DNA of 64,000 bases, taken from positions 1,408,686 to 1,472,685 of the forward strand of contig CM022678.1 of the NCBI GenBank assembly GCA_012295275.1, read 5' to 3'. A program made the position numbers and the translations under genes. Under the pieces are notes generated by a model that made no database searches, was not told where the DNA came from, and saw nothing but the letters and a program-made list of their open reading frames with translations. Every line of letters starts with the position of its first letter. Within the stretch, counting starts at the first letter, position 1. The DNA comes from Chrysomallon squamiferum (lineage: Eukaryota > Mollusca > Gastropoda > Neomphalida > Peltospiridae). Below are positions 50,861 to 63,500 of the stretch, piece by piece.

Positions 50861-51490
50861 CTGGCAGGTGGTTCCACAGCGGCTCGAAGGGGTAGTTGCA
50901 CAGCCACACAAACCTGGGCGTGGCGTACATTGGCGTGAAGTCCGAGGGCCAGAATGGCCCGTCTTCGTTGCGGATGATTCCGTATTTGTCTCTGTACGTG
51001 CCAAGGTCGTCGAGGAAGACGAAGCCGCTGGGCAGCTCCCCGGTGCGCGCAGCGTGCAGGAAACCCTGCTTCGTGAAAAACTGCCGCACCTTCGGCTTCA
51101 GGGGAGACAACTTGTCGGAGGACGACAGGTCGTCGCGAATGTTGCGCAGCCCCTCGGAGCAGCTGTCCAGCCCGTACACGCCCGGAAACTCGTCCTGGTT
51201 GGAGCGTGACAGCTCGTCGCGGAACATGAACTCCATCGGGTTGCCTGAGGGGAGGTAGTTGACGTCGACGCCGTTCTTCGACTGCAGCGTCTTCCAGCGC
51301 TTGTTTCTGAAGAAGTTCCGCTCGAACTCCAGGTTGATGTGTGAGTTGATCTGCGCGATTCGCTGCTGCTTCGTCGCGGCCTGCTGTCTGAGCGTGCGCT
51401 CCAGGGGGGGCGTCTCCAGGGCCTCGCGCACTCTTCGGTTCAACTCGTCCTCCATCTGCTGCCGAATGTTCTCCCTCCAAACTGGCTCAT
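50861..51490 (-). CDS. AGBL2/AGBL3: Large coding exon, N-terminal region (about 210 residues)
   Basis: A 630-base open exon with a CAG acceptor and a GTGAGT donor, entering with two bases and leaving with one. It is clearly richer in G+C than its surroundings, as a constrained exon would be. It encodes DEPVWRENIRQQMEDELNRR, then an Arg/Gln/Glu-rich, probably helical stretch (LRQQAATKQQRIAQ), then NRTW-like basic and acidic segments. Near the end it has an aromatic block with FWPSDFTPMYATPRF and CNYPFEPLWNHLPG. No catalytic motif is present. I do not recognise a named domain. The FWP...PRF pattern resembles the pre-N-domain region of CCP2/3 and recurs in the next exon (FWPYGPYWPRCY). No lesions seen. 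Confidence 0.85.
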
Positions 51491-51876
51491 CTGAACCAAA
51501 ACAAACGTTTAAATAAATATCTAAAATGTTTACTTCTTTTTGGTTAAAATATACAGTTATGCTACTGTTATATATAAAATTATAAATACTTACACAAAGT
51601 TGTAAAATTATATACGTATATATATATATATTATTATTAAAATGTAAAATTATACACTAACACATATATGAATTCATTGATCTGTATTTTTATATTTAAA
51701 TATTTAATTTAAAATGATTTTTTTTTTGTACACTATGTTCTGTTGTATAAGGTGATTCACTGGTTTATTTTTTAAAATAAATTATTAATACTGTTAGGTA
51801 TTTTTGATGTTTTGTTATTTTGGGGGTATATACTGACAAATGCATGAATGCCTTGGCCTGTACTTTGTGTTTCTGA

Positions 51877-51927
<51 letters not shown>

Positions 51928-52352
51928 TATAGATGTATGTGGATGTGGATGTGTGTGTGTGTGTGTGTCTATGGCTGATAAACATTTGTCAGATGTGTTA
52001 TTAATAATAATGATGATTATGATAATGGTAAAAGTAATAATAATAATAATAATAGAAAGAAGAAGAAGAAGAAGAAAAGACAAAGAAACCATGCATCTTT
52101 ATTGCTGCAATAAAATTTTCACTTGTTTAGTTTCTCAGATTTTCACTGACCTTCAATGATTATATTTCATCAACTCAGTCTGTTGTGTAAATTTCAACTT
52201 ACAGTTTCAGAGAAGACAGTGTATTATTTCTGATTCTGACTTTTAACAATTTACTATTAGCCGACCCTCACTCTGTAGCAACCATCTACACAATTACATT
52301 CAATTCCACAGCCAGAACTTGTACAACAGCAAATATCAGAGTCCTGATTTGA

Positions 52353-52500
52353 GATTTGAACCCAGAGACCAGAACTTACCATTACAACACTAACTTTAGA
52401 CAAACATCTAGAAAATCGGTCAAACTTCCTAGTCTGTGATTTGAACCGATGTACCAGAACTTGACACTAGGTCGTTGACCTCCCAGGCCACTGGACACAG
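52353..52500 (-). mobile_element. tRNA-like SINE head remnant
   Basis: On the minus strand an A-box-like TGGCCTGGGAGG (52490-52479) is followed 43 bases later by a B-box-like GGTTCAAATC (52447-52438), which is tRNA spacing. A second GGTTCAAATC with the same CTGGT flank lies at 52362-52353, suggesting a duplicated or second copy. No cloverleaf is intact, so this is a retroposon remnant rather than a tRNA gene. Confidence 0.45.
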
Positions 52501-52914
52501 ACAGAACCACTGCCAGACCTTGGATCTGAACACCCCCCCTCCCTGCTACCACAGCAACCAAACATAACCTTGGGGGCAAAGACCAGCAAGGCCACTGGTT
52601 CTATATGCAGCTGTTAATCTGATAATCCTTATCCTGATCTTAATCTGCCCCCCTCCCCAGTGATTACAGCAAGGCTGTGTAAGCTAAAATATCATTATCG
52701 AAAAACAGTTTGTGCAGCTCTCTTCTGGTTTCTTCTCTGTTGTAGTCTTTCTTGTGTGCTCTATGAGGTGTGTTTTTGTGTGTGCTCTGTTGTTTCAAGT
52801 TTGTGCTGTGTTCGATGAAGTGTGACCAGGTGTTGCAGGTAACACTTATCAGGTCGTTTTAGCAGTTTGTCGTTTACAAGACACCATAGATGGTATCTGC
52901 TTGTTGAAATGTCT

Positions 52915-52949
52915 GTCGCCATGGAGACGGCTGTCAGAGAACATGGCGG
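52915..52949 (+). promoter_or_regulatory. Near-consensus X-box plus YY1-like motif in intron 1
   Basis: GTCGCC-AT-GGAGAC (52915-52928) fits the RFX X-box apart from one position in the second half. AACATGGCGG (52940-52949) fits the YY1 consensus on the plus strand. The patch from 52.86 to 53.0 kb has several CpGs in an otherwise AT-rich intron, so it could be an internal promoter or enhancer. Confidence 0.4.
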
Positions 52950-53075
52950 TTGTAGTGTGACAACAACGTGATGATGTAACGACGGAGTTATTCACGTTCA
53001 AAGAAATGACTCAGATAAATATTCGAATCTTGGTTTGTTTAGAAAGCAGTATATCTGAGATTAACATTATTTAGC

Positions 53076-53108
<33 letters not shown>

Positions 53109-53562
53109 TGTTGTTGTTGATGTTGTTGTAGTAGTAATAGTAGAAATAATAATTATTGTGGTAATAGTAGTCATAATAGTCATTGCCATAGTAGTAGTAG
53201 TAGCAGTAACAGCAGAAGTACTAGTAACAGTGGTAGTAGTAGTAGAAGTAGCAGCAGTACTAGTAGTAGTATGGGAAATATATATATAAAATTTTAGACA
53301 TTTAATAGATGAAATAAACATAAAATTAAGTTATTTTTGCTGGCATCTAAAATAATTTATTTCATTGATATAAAAAAATCTATTCTGATTTTTAAAAATA
53401 TATAATAACAGTTCACAAATAAACAAAAAAAAAAACCCATTTGACAAAACCATAGTAAAAACAAATTAATTATTTTTATAGTTAAAATGTTAACATTCTA
53501 TTAACAGTATCAAATTATTTAATTTAGTCATGCCTGTAGTACTATGTTTTACATAGTGATAA

Positions 53563-53567
53563 ACAAA

Positions 53568-53599
<32 letters not shown>

Positions 53600-53627
53600 A
53601 CACATACACACACACACACACACACAG

Positions 53628-53660
<33 letters not shown>

Positions 53661-54203
53661 ATTACACACAGAAACACACACACACACACACACACAGACA
53701 CACATATACACAATAGTAGTTACACACACACATGGACACACACACAGACACACACACAGACACACACACAGCATGACAGTAGTTGTAGTAGTAATAGTGG
53801 TTGTAATAGCACTACTATTAGTAAGTCATAGTTGCTATATAAATAATAATAGTAGTAGTGATAGCATTACTAATAATAGTTATTGTAGTAGTAGTAGTAG
53901 TAATGTAGTAATGGTTGTAGTAGTAGCAAAGTAGTAGTTGTAGTTGTAATGTTAGTGTTAGTGGTGGTTGTAATAGTATAACAATAATAGTAACAAACAG
54001 CAGAAATAGTAGTAATAGTAGTAATAGTAGTAGAAGTAGTTGAAGCAGTAGCTGTAGTAGTAATAGTAGCAGTGGTTGTAGTAGTAGTGGTACCAGTAGT
54101 AGTAAAAGTAGTATCAGTAGTAATAGTTGTAATGTTAGTGTTAGTGGTGGTAGTAGTAGCAGTAGTAGTAGCAGTAGTAGCAGCAGCAGCAGCAGTAGTA
54201 GTA
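53563..54203 (+). repeat. (CA)n followed by (GTA)n array
   Basis: A (CA)n tract to about 53770, then a GTAGTA-rich mixed array to 54203 with GTT and GCA variants. A similar GTA array is at 53074-53275. Confidence 0.9.
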
Positions 54204-54420
54204 GTTTAAAACTTTGCCATCACAGTTGGTGTTTAATGTGACCAGTTTTTGTGACCTTGTATAAAACCATTGACAGAAACAAGGAGTTGTGTTTAAAACC
54301 TCAAACTCATCTAGAAACGTCTGACACTGGTGTTAAACTGTGATTTAATATCTCACCATGTTCTAGCATACTCTACAAAATGGGTGTGTGTATATGAGTG
54401 TGTGTGTGTGTGTGTGTGCA

Positions 54421-54459
<39 letters not shown>

Positions 54460-54997
54460 ATATATATATCTATCTATAAACATGCATATATATATATATA
54501 TATTTATGATTTATAGTGTAAGTAAAAGGAATTATGAGAACTATAAATAAACAGATAAAATTAATGTGAAAATGCTCTGTATGCATTCTCACTTTACTGG
54601 GGTTTAGAAAAAAAATTTCGACAGTTTATTTTATTTTATTTTATTATTATTATGATTTAAATTTAATGAACAAATATGTAACACATAACAGTTTCTCTGA
54701 TGCTGATATGACAGAAGAAACCTGATAACACAGCAAGGGCAACTTTTAATAGCAGCAAGATTTATTTTGTGTACATTTCACATTACACAACAATGTATCT
54801 GCATCATTTAGCAGCAAAACTATATAAACTATGTTATTTGATGAACCAGATAGGAGGTACTGTCTGGAATGGGAAACTGTGGTGGGTTACTGCTATAACC
54901 AGTCATGTCTCTGACTTATATTTATAACATGGGTATCCAGTCTGTCTGTGTGTCTGTGTGTGTGTGAGCATATACATACAAGTGTCTGACATATCAT

Positions 54998-55045
<48 letters not shown>

Positions 55046-55196
55046 GTAACATAATAATAGTAATAATAATAATAATAATAGTAATAATAACAACAATAAT
55101 AATAATAACAGCAATAATAACAGTAACAATAATAATAACAATAAAAGTAATAATAACAATAATAATAACAGTAATAATAATAATAATAATAATAAA
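54998..55196 (+). repeat. (AAT)n with AAC variants
   Basis: A long TAA-based array with AACAAT and AGTAAT interspersed. Confidence 0.9.
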
Positions 55197-56602
55197 ATAT
55201 GTTTAAAATTAAAATCACAATGACTTCATAATCTAAAATGATGTTTTACAACTTTGTCTAGATCTGTGCACAAAATGAAGGCAAAAATATTTTTTAAATA
55301 ACGAGTTCAACATTACTTCAGAGGCAATTAAAAATAATAATAAAAAAAACAAAGGAAAAAAAAACGTTATTTAAAAAAATACACTTACTCATTTTTAAGG
55401 TCATGTTTTTTCCTTAGTAATCCAATTTCACAAAAATAAATCCATATAAAACTATTTTTTTTTTTAAAATAAACAAAATAAAATGAGATGGCGCTATGTC
55501 TTCTTAAAATAAAACACCCACAAGAGAAACCAGACAAACTTCATTTTCACTGAAAAGTTTTAAAACTCTTGTCTCCCCATGCTTCACGATTCTGTTGCCA
55601 TGTTGGATTCTAAATCAAGAACAATAACTCCAACCGTCTGCTTCATTAATCCCCATTGTTTCCACTCAGTGTAACATTATATGGCTGTATTCCAGGGTTT
55701 ATGAGATTAGCATATAAATAAATTTGATTCAGGTACATGTTAGCACGGTTCATTGACCAAATTAAACGCTTCATTGGTCACTAATGGTGTTTCGATATTC
55801 ACAGTCCGCACACTGTCATTTTGTCAAGTGTTAAACTCTTTCAGTATCACCGGTCTGTTCTGTCATCTGGGTTTTTATATCACAGTTTGACTTGCTTTCA
55901 GCTAAGTCAAAGGAAAAAAAAAACCTATAAACATCATGGGATGAACCTCCTTATTGTGACCACCTGTGTATAAAGGTTGCCAAGGACACGTAACTCTTCC
56001 AGTAACATGCCTTAAAATCAAATAAAATGTGCAGGAACACACCTTAGTAAGAATAAACAAATTTCTGAGACACCATCCTCAAAAAAATTAAAGAAATAAA
56101 TAAAATTCTGACAACCACTTTATAAAGATTGTAATAAACAATTATATTTTTGTACCACTCTGAATAAATTATAAAGAAATGGAAAAAAATTTTAGGCACT
56201 AAAAGTTACATTTCTGATCAGCCAGTTAGTTAAAAATAATGATATGAAATAAAATATTCTGTCATTAATCTTATACCAGTCAAAAGAATAAATACAATTC
56301 AGCCACTTTCCTTTCAAAGATAAATAAAATTTTCAGACCCCCATCTTGCTAGGAATAAATGACGTTTTTGGAAGAATAAGTGGAATTTTAGGATATTTTT
56401 TCTTACAATTTAAGCTTCAAAGAACATACACAGTTTTGATCCACCCACTTAAAAAAAGATCAAAGGATTAAAGCAAAGATAAAAAAAAATATCAACTCAT
56501 GTAGTACAGAGGTAGATGTTTTATCCAACAGCTTACAACTAACCAAAGTAATGTTTACATTTGTAAAGTGTCTGAACTGATAATACATTTTTCAGGTGAA
56601 AA

Positions 56603-56635
<33 letters not shown>

Positions 56636-57396
56636 CCAGAGAGACAGAGACAGACAGAGAGAGAGAAAGAGACAGAGAGAGAGAGAGAGTGATGTGCATA
56701 CACTAAATTTCACTATTGTTATTACTTCATTATTATTATTATTGTTGTTACTAATCTGCCTGAACTACACAACTGTGAATTAGGCTTAAGATAATCCTGT
56801 GTCTATTTTAATTAACAAGGATTAGTAGGTTCATTATGTTTATAACTTAATTAGTTCCTTTGTCATCAATTAATTCTATGTTGATGTAAATCTTAGACTT
56901 ACATAATTCACATATACATATTTAAAAAATGAATAATTCACACTTACAGACATATGTGCTGATATATGCATACAAGTACTTACAAACATACATATACAAA
57001 TAAAAAACACATAAAAAACAATATATACACACATACACAAACACATACAGACACAACGTATATATGTGTGTGTGTGCGTGTGTGTGTGTGTGTCCGTGTG
57101 CGTGTGCATATTCACACAGATCTTTATTAATGCAGCCACGAAGCACATGTATGTTCCTAAACTTAAAAATCATACAGTTTATACAATCTGAATCACAGAT
57201 AGACACAAGCATACACATATGTATGCACAGACTCATACACACATACATTTATACACACACACACACACACTCAACCATACATACATTTAAATATACAGAC
57301 ACACATACCTAAATACGTACTAACACACACAAACAATAAACACACTCATTCTCTAACAACCTCACTCACACACACAGACACACCCACTTGCATGTG

Positions 57397-57446
<50 letters not shown>

Positions 57447-58794
57447 GACATGACATATTTTGTTTAAAACAAGAAGAGTGAGATACAATCAAACACCTAA
57501 CAAGGAGAGAATATCAAATATCTAGATTATTACTCTGTGCACTTTACACACACAAAGTTTACAACAACCCAGAAATTACCACACAAACCACAAAATATCA
57601 GACAAAATAACAACACTGTATATTTCTATATACAAATAATTATTTACCAAAAGTTAATAAATTAACGTTATAGTGAATTATGTAACAAAAATTTATAAAA
57701 TGTTACTTTTAATTATTTATTAACAGTTCATGCACTGATGCAATGGATTATGTATTATTATTTATTTACTTTATTTTATTCATTCATTCATTTATTTATT
57801 TATTTATTTATTTATTTATTCATTTATTTATTTTTATTTAAGGTTAATAAATATTTATAACAAATTATTTGTTAACATCTGAGGTTAGAATAAGTTCTAG
57901 ATCTTAGGTGAAACCTTGGTTCAAACATTGGTCATGTCTCAGGCTACTTTGATGTGTTTGTTCACATTTTCTTATTAAAGACAGATATATGAATCAATCA
58001 CACACACACACACACACACACCTACAAATATATGAAATATATATATATATATATATATATGCACAAATACATGTGTATATATATATGCATATGTACAAAT
58101 ATATATACTCACATATAAAAACATACATACAAAAACATGTACATACACATTATACAAACATGCACAATGACATATATGTATTATATATATGTATGTATGT
58201 ATGAATGAATGCATGCATGAGTAATACATAAACTTCTGTGCATATATCTGTATGTATGTATGCATGTCTGTTTGTTTGTTAATATTCCAGTGTCTATACA
58301 TGAATAACACTATTTTTCTTTGTGTGTACCTGTATATGTCTGAGTTAATTTATGTAGACATGAATAAGAAAACACACAACTATATTCAGTGCTAGCAAAT
58401 ACACTTTTCATCCACACAACAAAAATAAGTAAAAAGTACAACTTCAGGTGAAAAAATAACTTACCTGTAATGACCTACATATACGATTAATTAACCTTAA
58501 TTAGCAACAAACGTACAGAAAACCTTGACTTACCTGTAGAATCAGCCGAGAGTTATAACAGGTTTCCACAGGTGGAAATACAAAAGGTAAAGGTAAAAAA
58601 AAAAAAAAAAATGACATTTACAAAGAACAAGTCTATAATACTTTGGCTAATACCGTTATATAAACACATAATGAAAGAAAAAAAAAAACATACTCTTTTC
58701 ATTACATGTCATTTATCAAAGACAGAATGTCGTTTTCTTTATTTATTTACATAACTGTTAACTTACTGTGGTATGTATTTTCATGGTCTTGTTG

Positions 58795-58795
<1 letters not shown>

Positions 58796-58829
<34 letters not shown>

Positions 58830-59135
58830 TACTATTATTACTGTTATTATTACTATAATTACTGTTATATATTATTATCATTGTTATTACTTTATTATTA
58901 TTATTATTATTTAATATTATTATTACTGTTATTATTATTAATATTATTATTATTATTATTATTATCACTATTATTATTACTATAATTACTGTTATTATTA
59001 TTACTGTTGTTATTATTACTATTGTTATTACTGTTACTATTATTATTACTATTATTATTATGATTAATATTATTATTACTGTTATTATTATTATTACTAT
59101 TAATTATTATTATTAATCTTATTATTATTATTTAG
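58796..59135 (+). repeat. (ATT)n imperfect array, about 340 bases
   Basis: ATT units with ACT and GTT variants throughout. Confidence 0.9.
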
Positions 59136-59306
59136 TTTATCAAATGTTGATGAGATAATAATCAATAAAGATATAAATATATTTTTAAAAATCCACCAAA
59201 TTACACATTAAAATAATAATCACGTGCACACACACACACACATATATATATATCTACATATATACTCATACATACATACATACATACATCCACACATTTC
59301 AGTATA

Positions 59307-59370
59307 ATAACCACCTATCTATAACAACCACTTCTGCCTGGTTTCTTAAGTGGCCATAATAGACAGGATT
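59307..59370. repeat. Dispersed repeat copy B
   Basis: ACCACCTATCTATAACAACC and then TAAGTGGCCATAATAGACAGG form an imperfect inverted pair. It matches the element at 48.31-48.48 kb in both arms with a shorter spacer. Confidence 0.4.
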
Positions 59371-60359
59371 AGCTTTATATGTACAACAGAAAAATAAAAC
59401 AAAATCATAAAAATAATATAACTTGACTCTTGTTTGGCTTTGATATAAAAAGTTAGTGTATGTCAGAAAAGTGTTTTAACAACTACTACAACATCCTATG
59501 GCTTCACTTCATTCTTGTTATAAGTACATCCTGGTGTTTTATTTATACTTAGGTTTTATGTTGAGTCTCTCAGTACACTCAAAGAAGAACTAAACAAGAT
59601 CAAAGATTACACACACACACACAAAAATGATTTGTTACCAGTGTCAAGCTTCATTGAACACAGTAGTATGTATGTATGTATGTATATATATATAAATATA
59701 TTAATGTTCAGGCATTGAAAATATAGTTTAAAATAGTCTCATTTTGTTGTACTTTTGAAAGGTATAGATATAAATAAATAAATAAATCTCATCATATAGA
59801 TATGTAAGAAAATAAGTAGCATGAATAAATGTGACCATGTATGCATTTCTGTATCTAAGTACATGCATGCATATATACATATCTACATTATATACATACC
59901 TACATACATACATGTAATAAATATGGGTGCATGTGTATTTGTAAATATTAATTAACAGATAAATTCATGTAGACATACATCAATCATAAAGCACACAAAC
60001 ACACAACACAGAGACACACATATGTACAAAATATATATGTATTTCTTTATTTACTTATGTAGACTGAACTCCATTTTCTCAAATGTCACATTGTTTCAGG
60101 TCTTTCTGATGTTTGAAATAATGTCATGTATTTAAATGTAGACCTACTAATGTATTGAGTAAACTTGAATATGTTCACCTTGTATATATGTATGTGTGTA
60201 TGTTATTCTCTCTCTCTCCATTGTATATATATATATATATATTTATTTACTGAACATAGTGGCAAGAAAGGATGGCTAGATAAATTTCTGTATATTTGGT
60301 TGTTACATTACATGTTATTTTCATACATAAATACATATATGAGTAAGCATGCATATAGG

Positions 60360-60390
<31 letters not shown>

Positions 60391-60620
60391 CATGTGTTTA
60401 ATTTATTTCAGTTTTTGTTTCGAAGACAAGAGAAGGAAAAGGAGAAGAAGAGTGATTTCCCTTTATTAATAATTTTTTGTTTTGACTTAAACAAAATTCA
60501 CATCAGACTGAACCATCAGTCACCCAACTCATTTTATTTTTTTTTTTTTTTTATTTTTTTTTTTTTTTTTGTTTGTTTCACAAGCCTTTAAAACACAAGA
60601 CACTATCTGTTTTCCTATTC

Positions 60621-60685
<65 letters not shown>

Positions 60686-61359
60686 CTTTCCATCTCACCC
60701 ATTCTGAGTTACACCATCTCAAATTTGATGATGCAAATACAACAAAAGACTGAGTCAACAGGCTACACACTCGTATTTCTGTGAAAATTGTTATAACTAT
60801 TTTAATAAACCAGAATGCATTTTTGAATAAATTTATTAAGTAAAATAAAATCATTGAACATAATTTGGGGATACAAATAATGAATGACTAAATAAATGAT
60901 TAAACACTTTAGTAGTTATGTTTTGGGGTTTTTCACAAACATTTCACAAAAAAAGAATTTGTCCCATAACTAGTTCACAAATGTCTGTGGTCAGTGTTTA
61001 TATAAATATATAGAATTATATTAATCCTAATCCACAGATTTAGCTGTTTGACTTGATCACCAAACAACAACAACAAAATGATAATTTTGATGATGATAAC
61101 AATTACAATGATAACAAAAATATTAATAATGATGACAAAAATATTAATAATAGTGATGATGATAAAAATAATAATAATAATGATAACTGTAGTAATAAAA
61201 ATAATAATAATAAAAAAAAATAATAATAATAATAAAAAAAATGTTAAAAATGAAACTTTGATCATTTTTCAAATTAATTTTTTTTAAATAATTTTAATCA
61301 GAACAATGATTTGAAATGAAAGATTACAGAGTTCTCCATTGAAAAAAAGCTCTTAAAAT

Positions 61360-61392
<33 letters not shown>

Positions 61393-62389
61393 AGGTTGCT
61401 CTGTATGACTTTGGATTGGGAAATAAAAAAAAAAAAAACATGTAAATAGAGAGACATATATTACTATTTTATTTTAATTTTAAAATTAAACATGGGTTTG
61501 AAACGGGAAATAAGATAAACAGTCTGGAATGGAACAATCAAAGATAAACTGCTATAAATTTAAAAATTTATATCATTTTATAAACACTTTTCAACTGGAA
61601 AATAATAATACTTTATATTTATATTTCAAATTTAATGAATATATTAATTTAAATTTTATCTGTTTTCATAAAGACCAGTTTGGAAACAATGAAATAATAA
61701 CTCTGCAATCAAAGCCAAAAAAAAAAAATAAAAAAAAGCATTAATTTAAACCTTTTATGGATTTTTATAAACACTGATTTGGAACTGGAAAACAATACCT
61801 CAAAACTGAAGAATGCATTAATTAAAAAAAAAAAACATAAACAGCATTTATACAACACAGAGAACTCCCCCAACCTCCCCCACTCCCCCCAAAAAACAAC
61901 ATAATCATCCATTTTGATTAAAGAATCGTATTTCACCATTTAACGAACAATTCTAATTAGCATATTTTATCAATGGCTATTGTGTCTATTAAATGAACTG
62001 GTGTATAAATCAGTGGTGTTTGATTCGACCCAGGCAGGTATAAACTGTGTATAAAAAACTAGTTATGTAGATACGACACACAATACAGTACAATGACTAA
62101 ACACAATCGTTGCTTACAATGGTGTGTTCATTACAGTGTGAAAATATTTTCTGTATTGAATTCTGTTATTTGTTATTTGATAGTGTAGTGGTTGGCTTAA
62201 AAAAAGTATTTATATATATATATATGAAAAAATCAAAAGAATGAAAGAAATGAATGAGTAATGCTTTATTTTTTATTTTTGTTTGTTGCTAGGCATGTGA
62301 ATTATTTTGTGGAATTAATTAGGTTATATAACAATGATGTCAATAAATAAATAAATAAATAAGTAAGTAAGTTAATTAATTAATTATAA

Positions 62390-62630
<241 letters not shown>

Positions 62631-62665
62631 AATAAACAAACAAACAAACAAACAAACAAACAAAA

Positions 62666-62733
62666 CCTCACCATTCATGACTTTTTCTTTTTTCTTCTGT
62701 GAGAGTTTTTCAATCTCAGCCTCGTCGATGAAG
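62666..62733 (-). repeat. Tandem duplicate of the 3' end of the first coding exon, with its splice donor
   Basis: This block repeats 62755-62823 at an offset of 89-90 bases. It covers the FIDEAEIEKLSQKKK coding part and the GTGAG donor (exon end at 62672). It differs by one T in a T-run (six here, seven in the other copy). In this copy the reading frame reaches the donor in phase 1 and fits the exon at 51490. A 21-base spacer (62734-62754) separates the copies and stays open in frame (LFPLPGFIDEAE). It could be a real recent duplication, an alternative exon end, or an assembly artefact. Confidence 0.8.
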
Positions 62734-62760
62734 CCCGGCAGGGGAAACAGAACTCCTCAC

Positions 62761-62885
62761 CATTCATGACTTTTTCTTTTTTTCTTCTGTGAGAGTTTTT
62801 CAATCTCAGCCTCGTCGATGAAGACGTCTGTGACGTCTGTGCTCGTCGAGGTTTCATCTTCTGCTGCTGTCGAAAAGCTGCTCAT
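62761..62885 (-). CDS. AGBL2/AGBL3: Probable first coding exon (N-terminus, acidic Ser/Thr-rich)
   Basis: Starts at ATG 62885 and reads MSSFSTAAEDETSTSTDV, then FIDEAEIEKLSQKKK, ending at a GTGAG donor after base 62761. The sequence is low-complexity and acidic, then basic, with no known domain. The exon ends in phase 2, whereas the next recognised exon (51490) needs phase 1. The mismatch is explained by a run of seven T at 62777-62783, where the neighbouring duplicate copy has six. With six T the join reads KVMN-DEPVWRENI. Upstream on the same strand lie a DR1 site and a YY1-like site, as expected of a promoter. Assignment to this gene rests on strand and that phase fit, not on homology. Confidence 0.55.
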
Positions 62886-62900
62886 GTTGCCGAAAATCTC

Positions 62901-62913
62901 TGACCTTTGACCT
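62901..62913 (-). promoter_or_regulatory. Perfect DR1 nuclear-receptor site just upstream of the start codon
   Basis: On the minus strand this reads AGGTCAAAGGTCA, a direct repeat of AGGTCA with one-base spacing, the consensus for RXR/HNF4/PPAR-type receptors. It lies 16-28 bases upstream of the proposed ATG. An identical 13-mer occurs at 25099-25111 inside an intron, so it may also be part of a dispersed repeat. Confidence 0.5.
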
Positions 62914-62950
62914 CTCCGACATGAATTGGAGTTTATGTACCACATCAAAA

Positions 62951-62960
62951 CGCCATCTTC
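62951..62960 (-). promoter_or_regulatory. YY1-like initiator motif (GAAGATGGCG)
   Basis: On the minus strand the sequence is GAAGATGGCG, matching the animal core-promoter YY1 consensus AANATGGCG in the orientation seen just downstream of transcription starts. It is about 66-75 bases before the proposed start codon. It contains an ATG followed shortly by TGA, a three-codon upstream ORF. It supports a transcription start near 62.97 kb. Confidence 0.45.
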
Positions 62961-63306
62961 ACAGTTATTGAATTTAACTGCATTGATTAGTGGTTTATTT
63001 TTTTTTTTAATTTTTTTAATTTTAAACTGTTGTGATAACACAAAGTTTAAACTTCCATTTTTTTCAAGTTAAAAAACTCAAAAATTTATTTATTAAATAA
63101 TTCCAGATTTTTCCTGTCAAAGGTTATTACATTTTAATCACCATCCAAGTTATATGAAATGTGAAATATTTTGATTTTTGACCTGAATTTAACAGCATCC
63201 AAGATATTTGAGAAAAAAGTTTATCAGTTTCCTAATATCTAATCATTTTTTTTTTTTTTATTTTTTTTTTTAGGTTGTTACTTAAAATTCATGAAGTGTC
63301 TCTCAT

Positions 63307-63500
63307 CCAATCAGAATTGAAAATTATTTAATTCTCCAATCAGAAATGTGATTCCTGTTATCCAATGAAAAGGTTGAAGACAAATTTCTCCTTTTCCATC
63401 AGATTTGGGATGAGTTGTCCAATGAAAAACACTGACACAAACAGCAACTCTGGAATCAGTTAAATGATTATCCAATCAGATTTAACAGCTTTCATCCAAT
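63307..63500. promoter_or_regulatory. Six CCAAT boxes upstream of the gene
   Basis: CCAAT occurs at 63307, 63336, 63362, 63419, 63472 and 63496, usually within ATCCAATCAGA or ATCCAATGAAA. They lie about 420-615 bases upstream of the start codon. They may be an NF-Y type array or a decayed 25-55-base minisatellite. Confidence 0.4.

Noticed and set aside
50868-51516. Plus-strand and second minus-strand frames across the large exon
   Set aside because: Shadows of the 210-residue exon, whose frame has proper splice phases and plausible composition.
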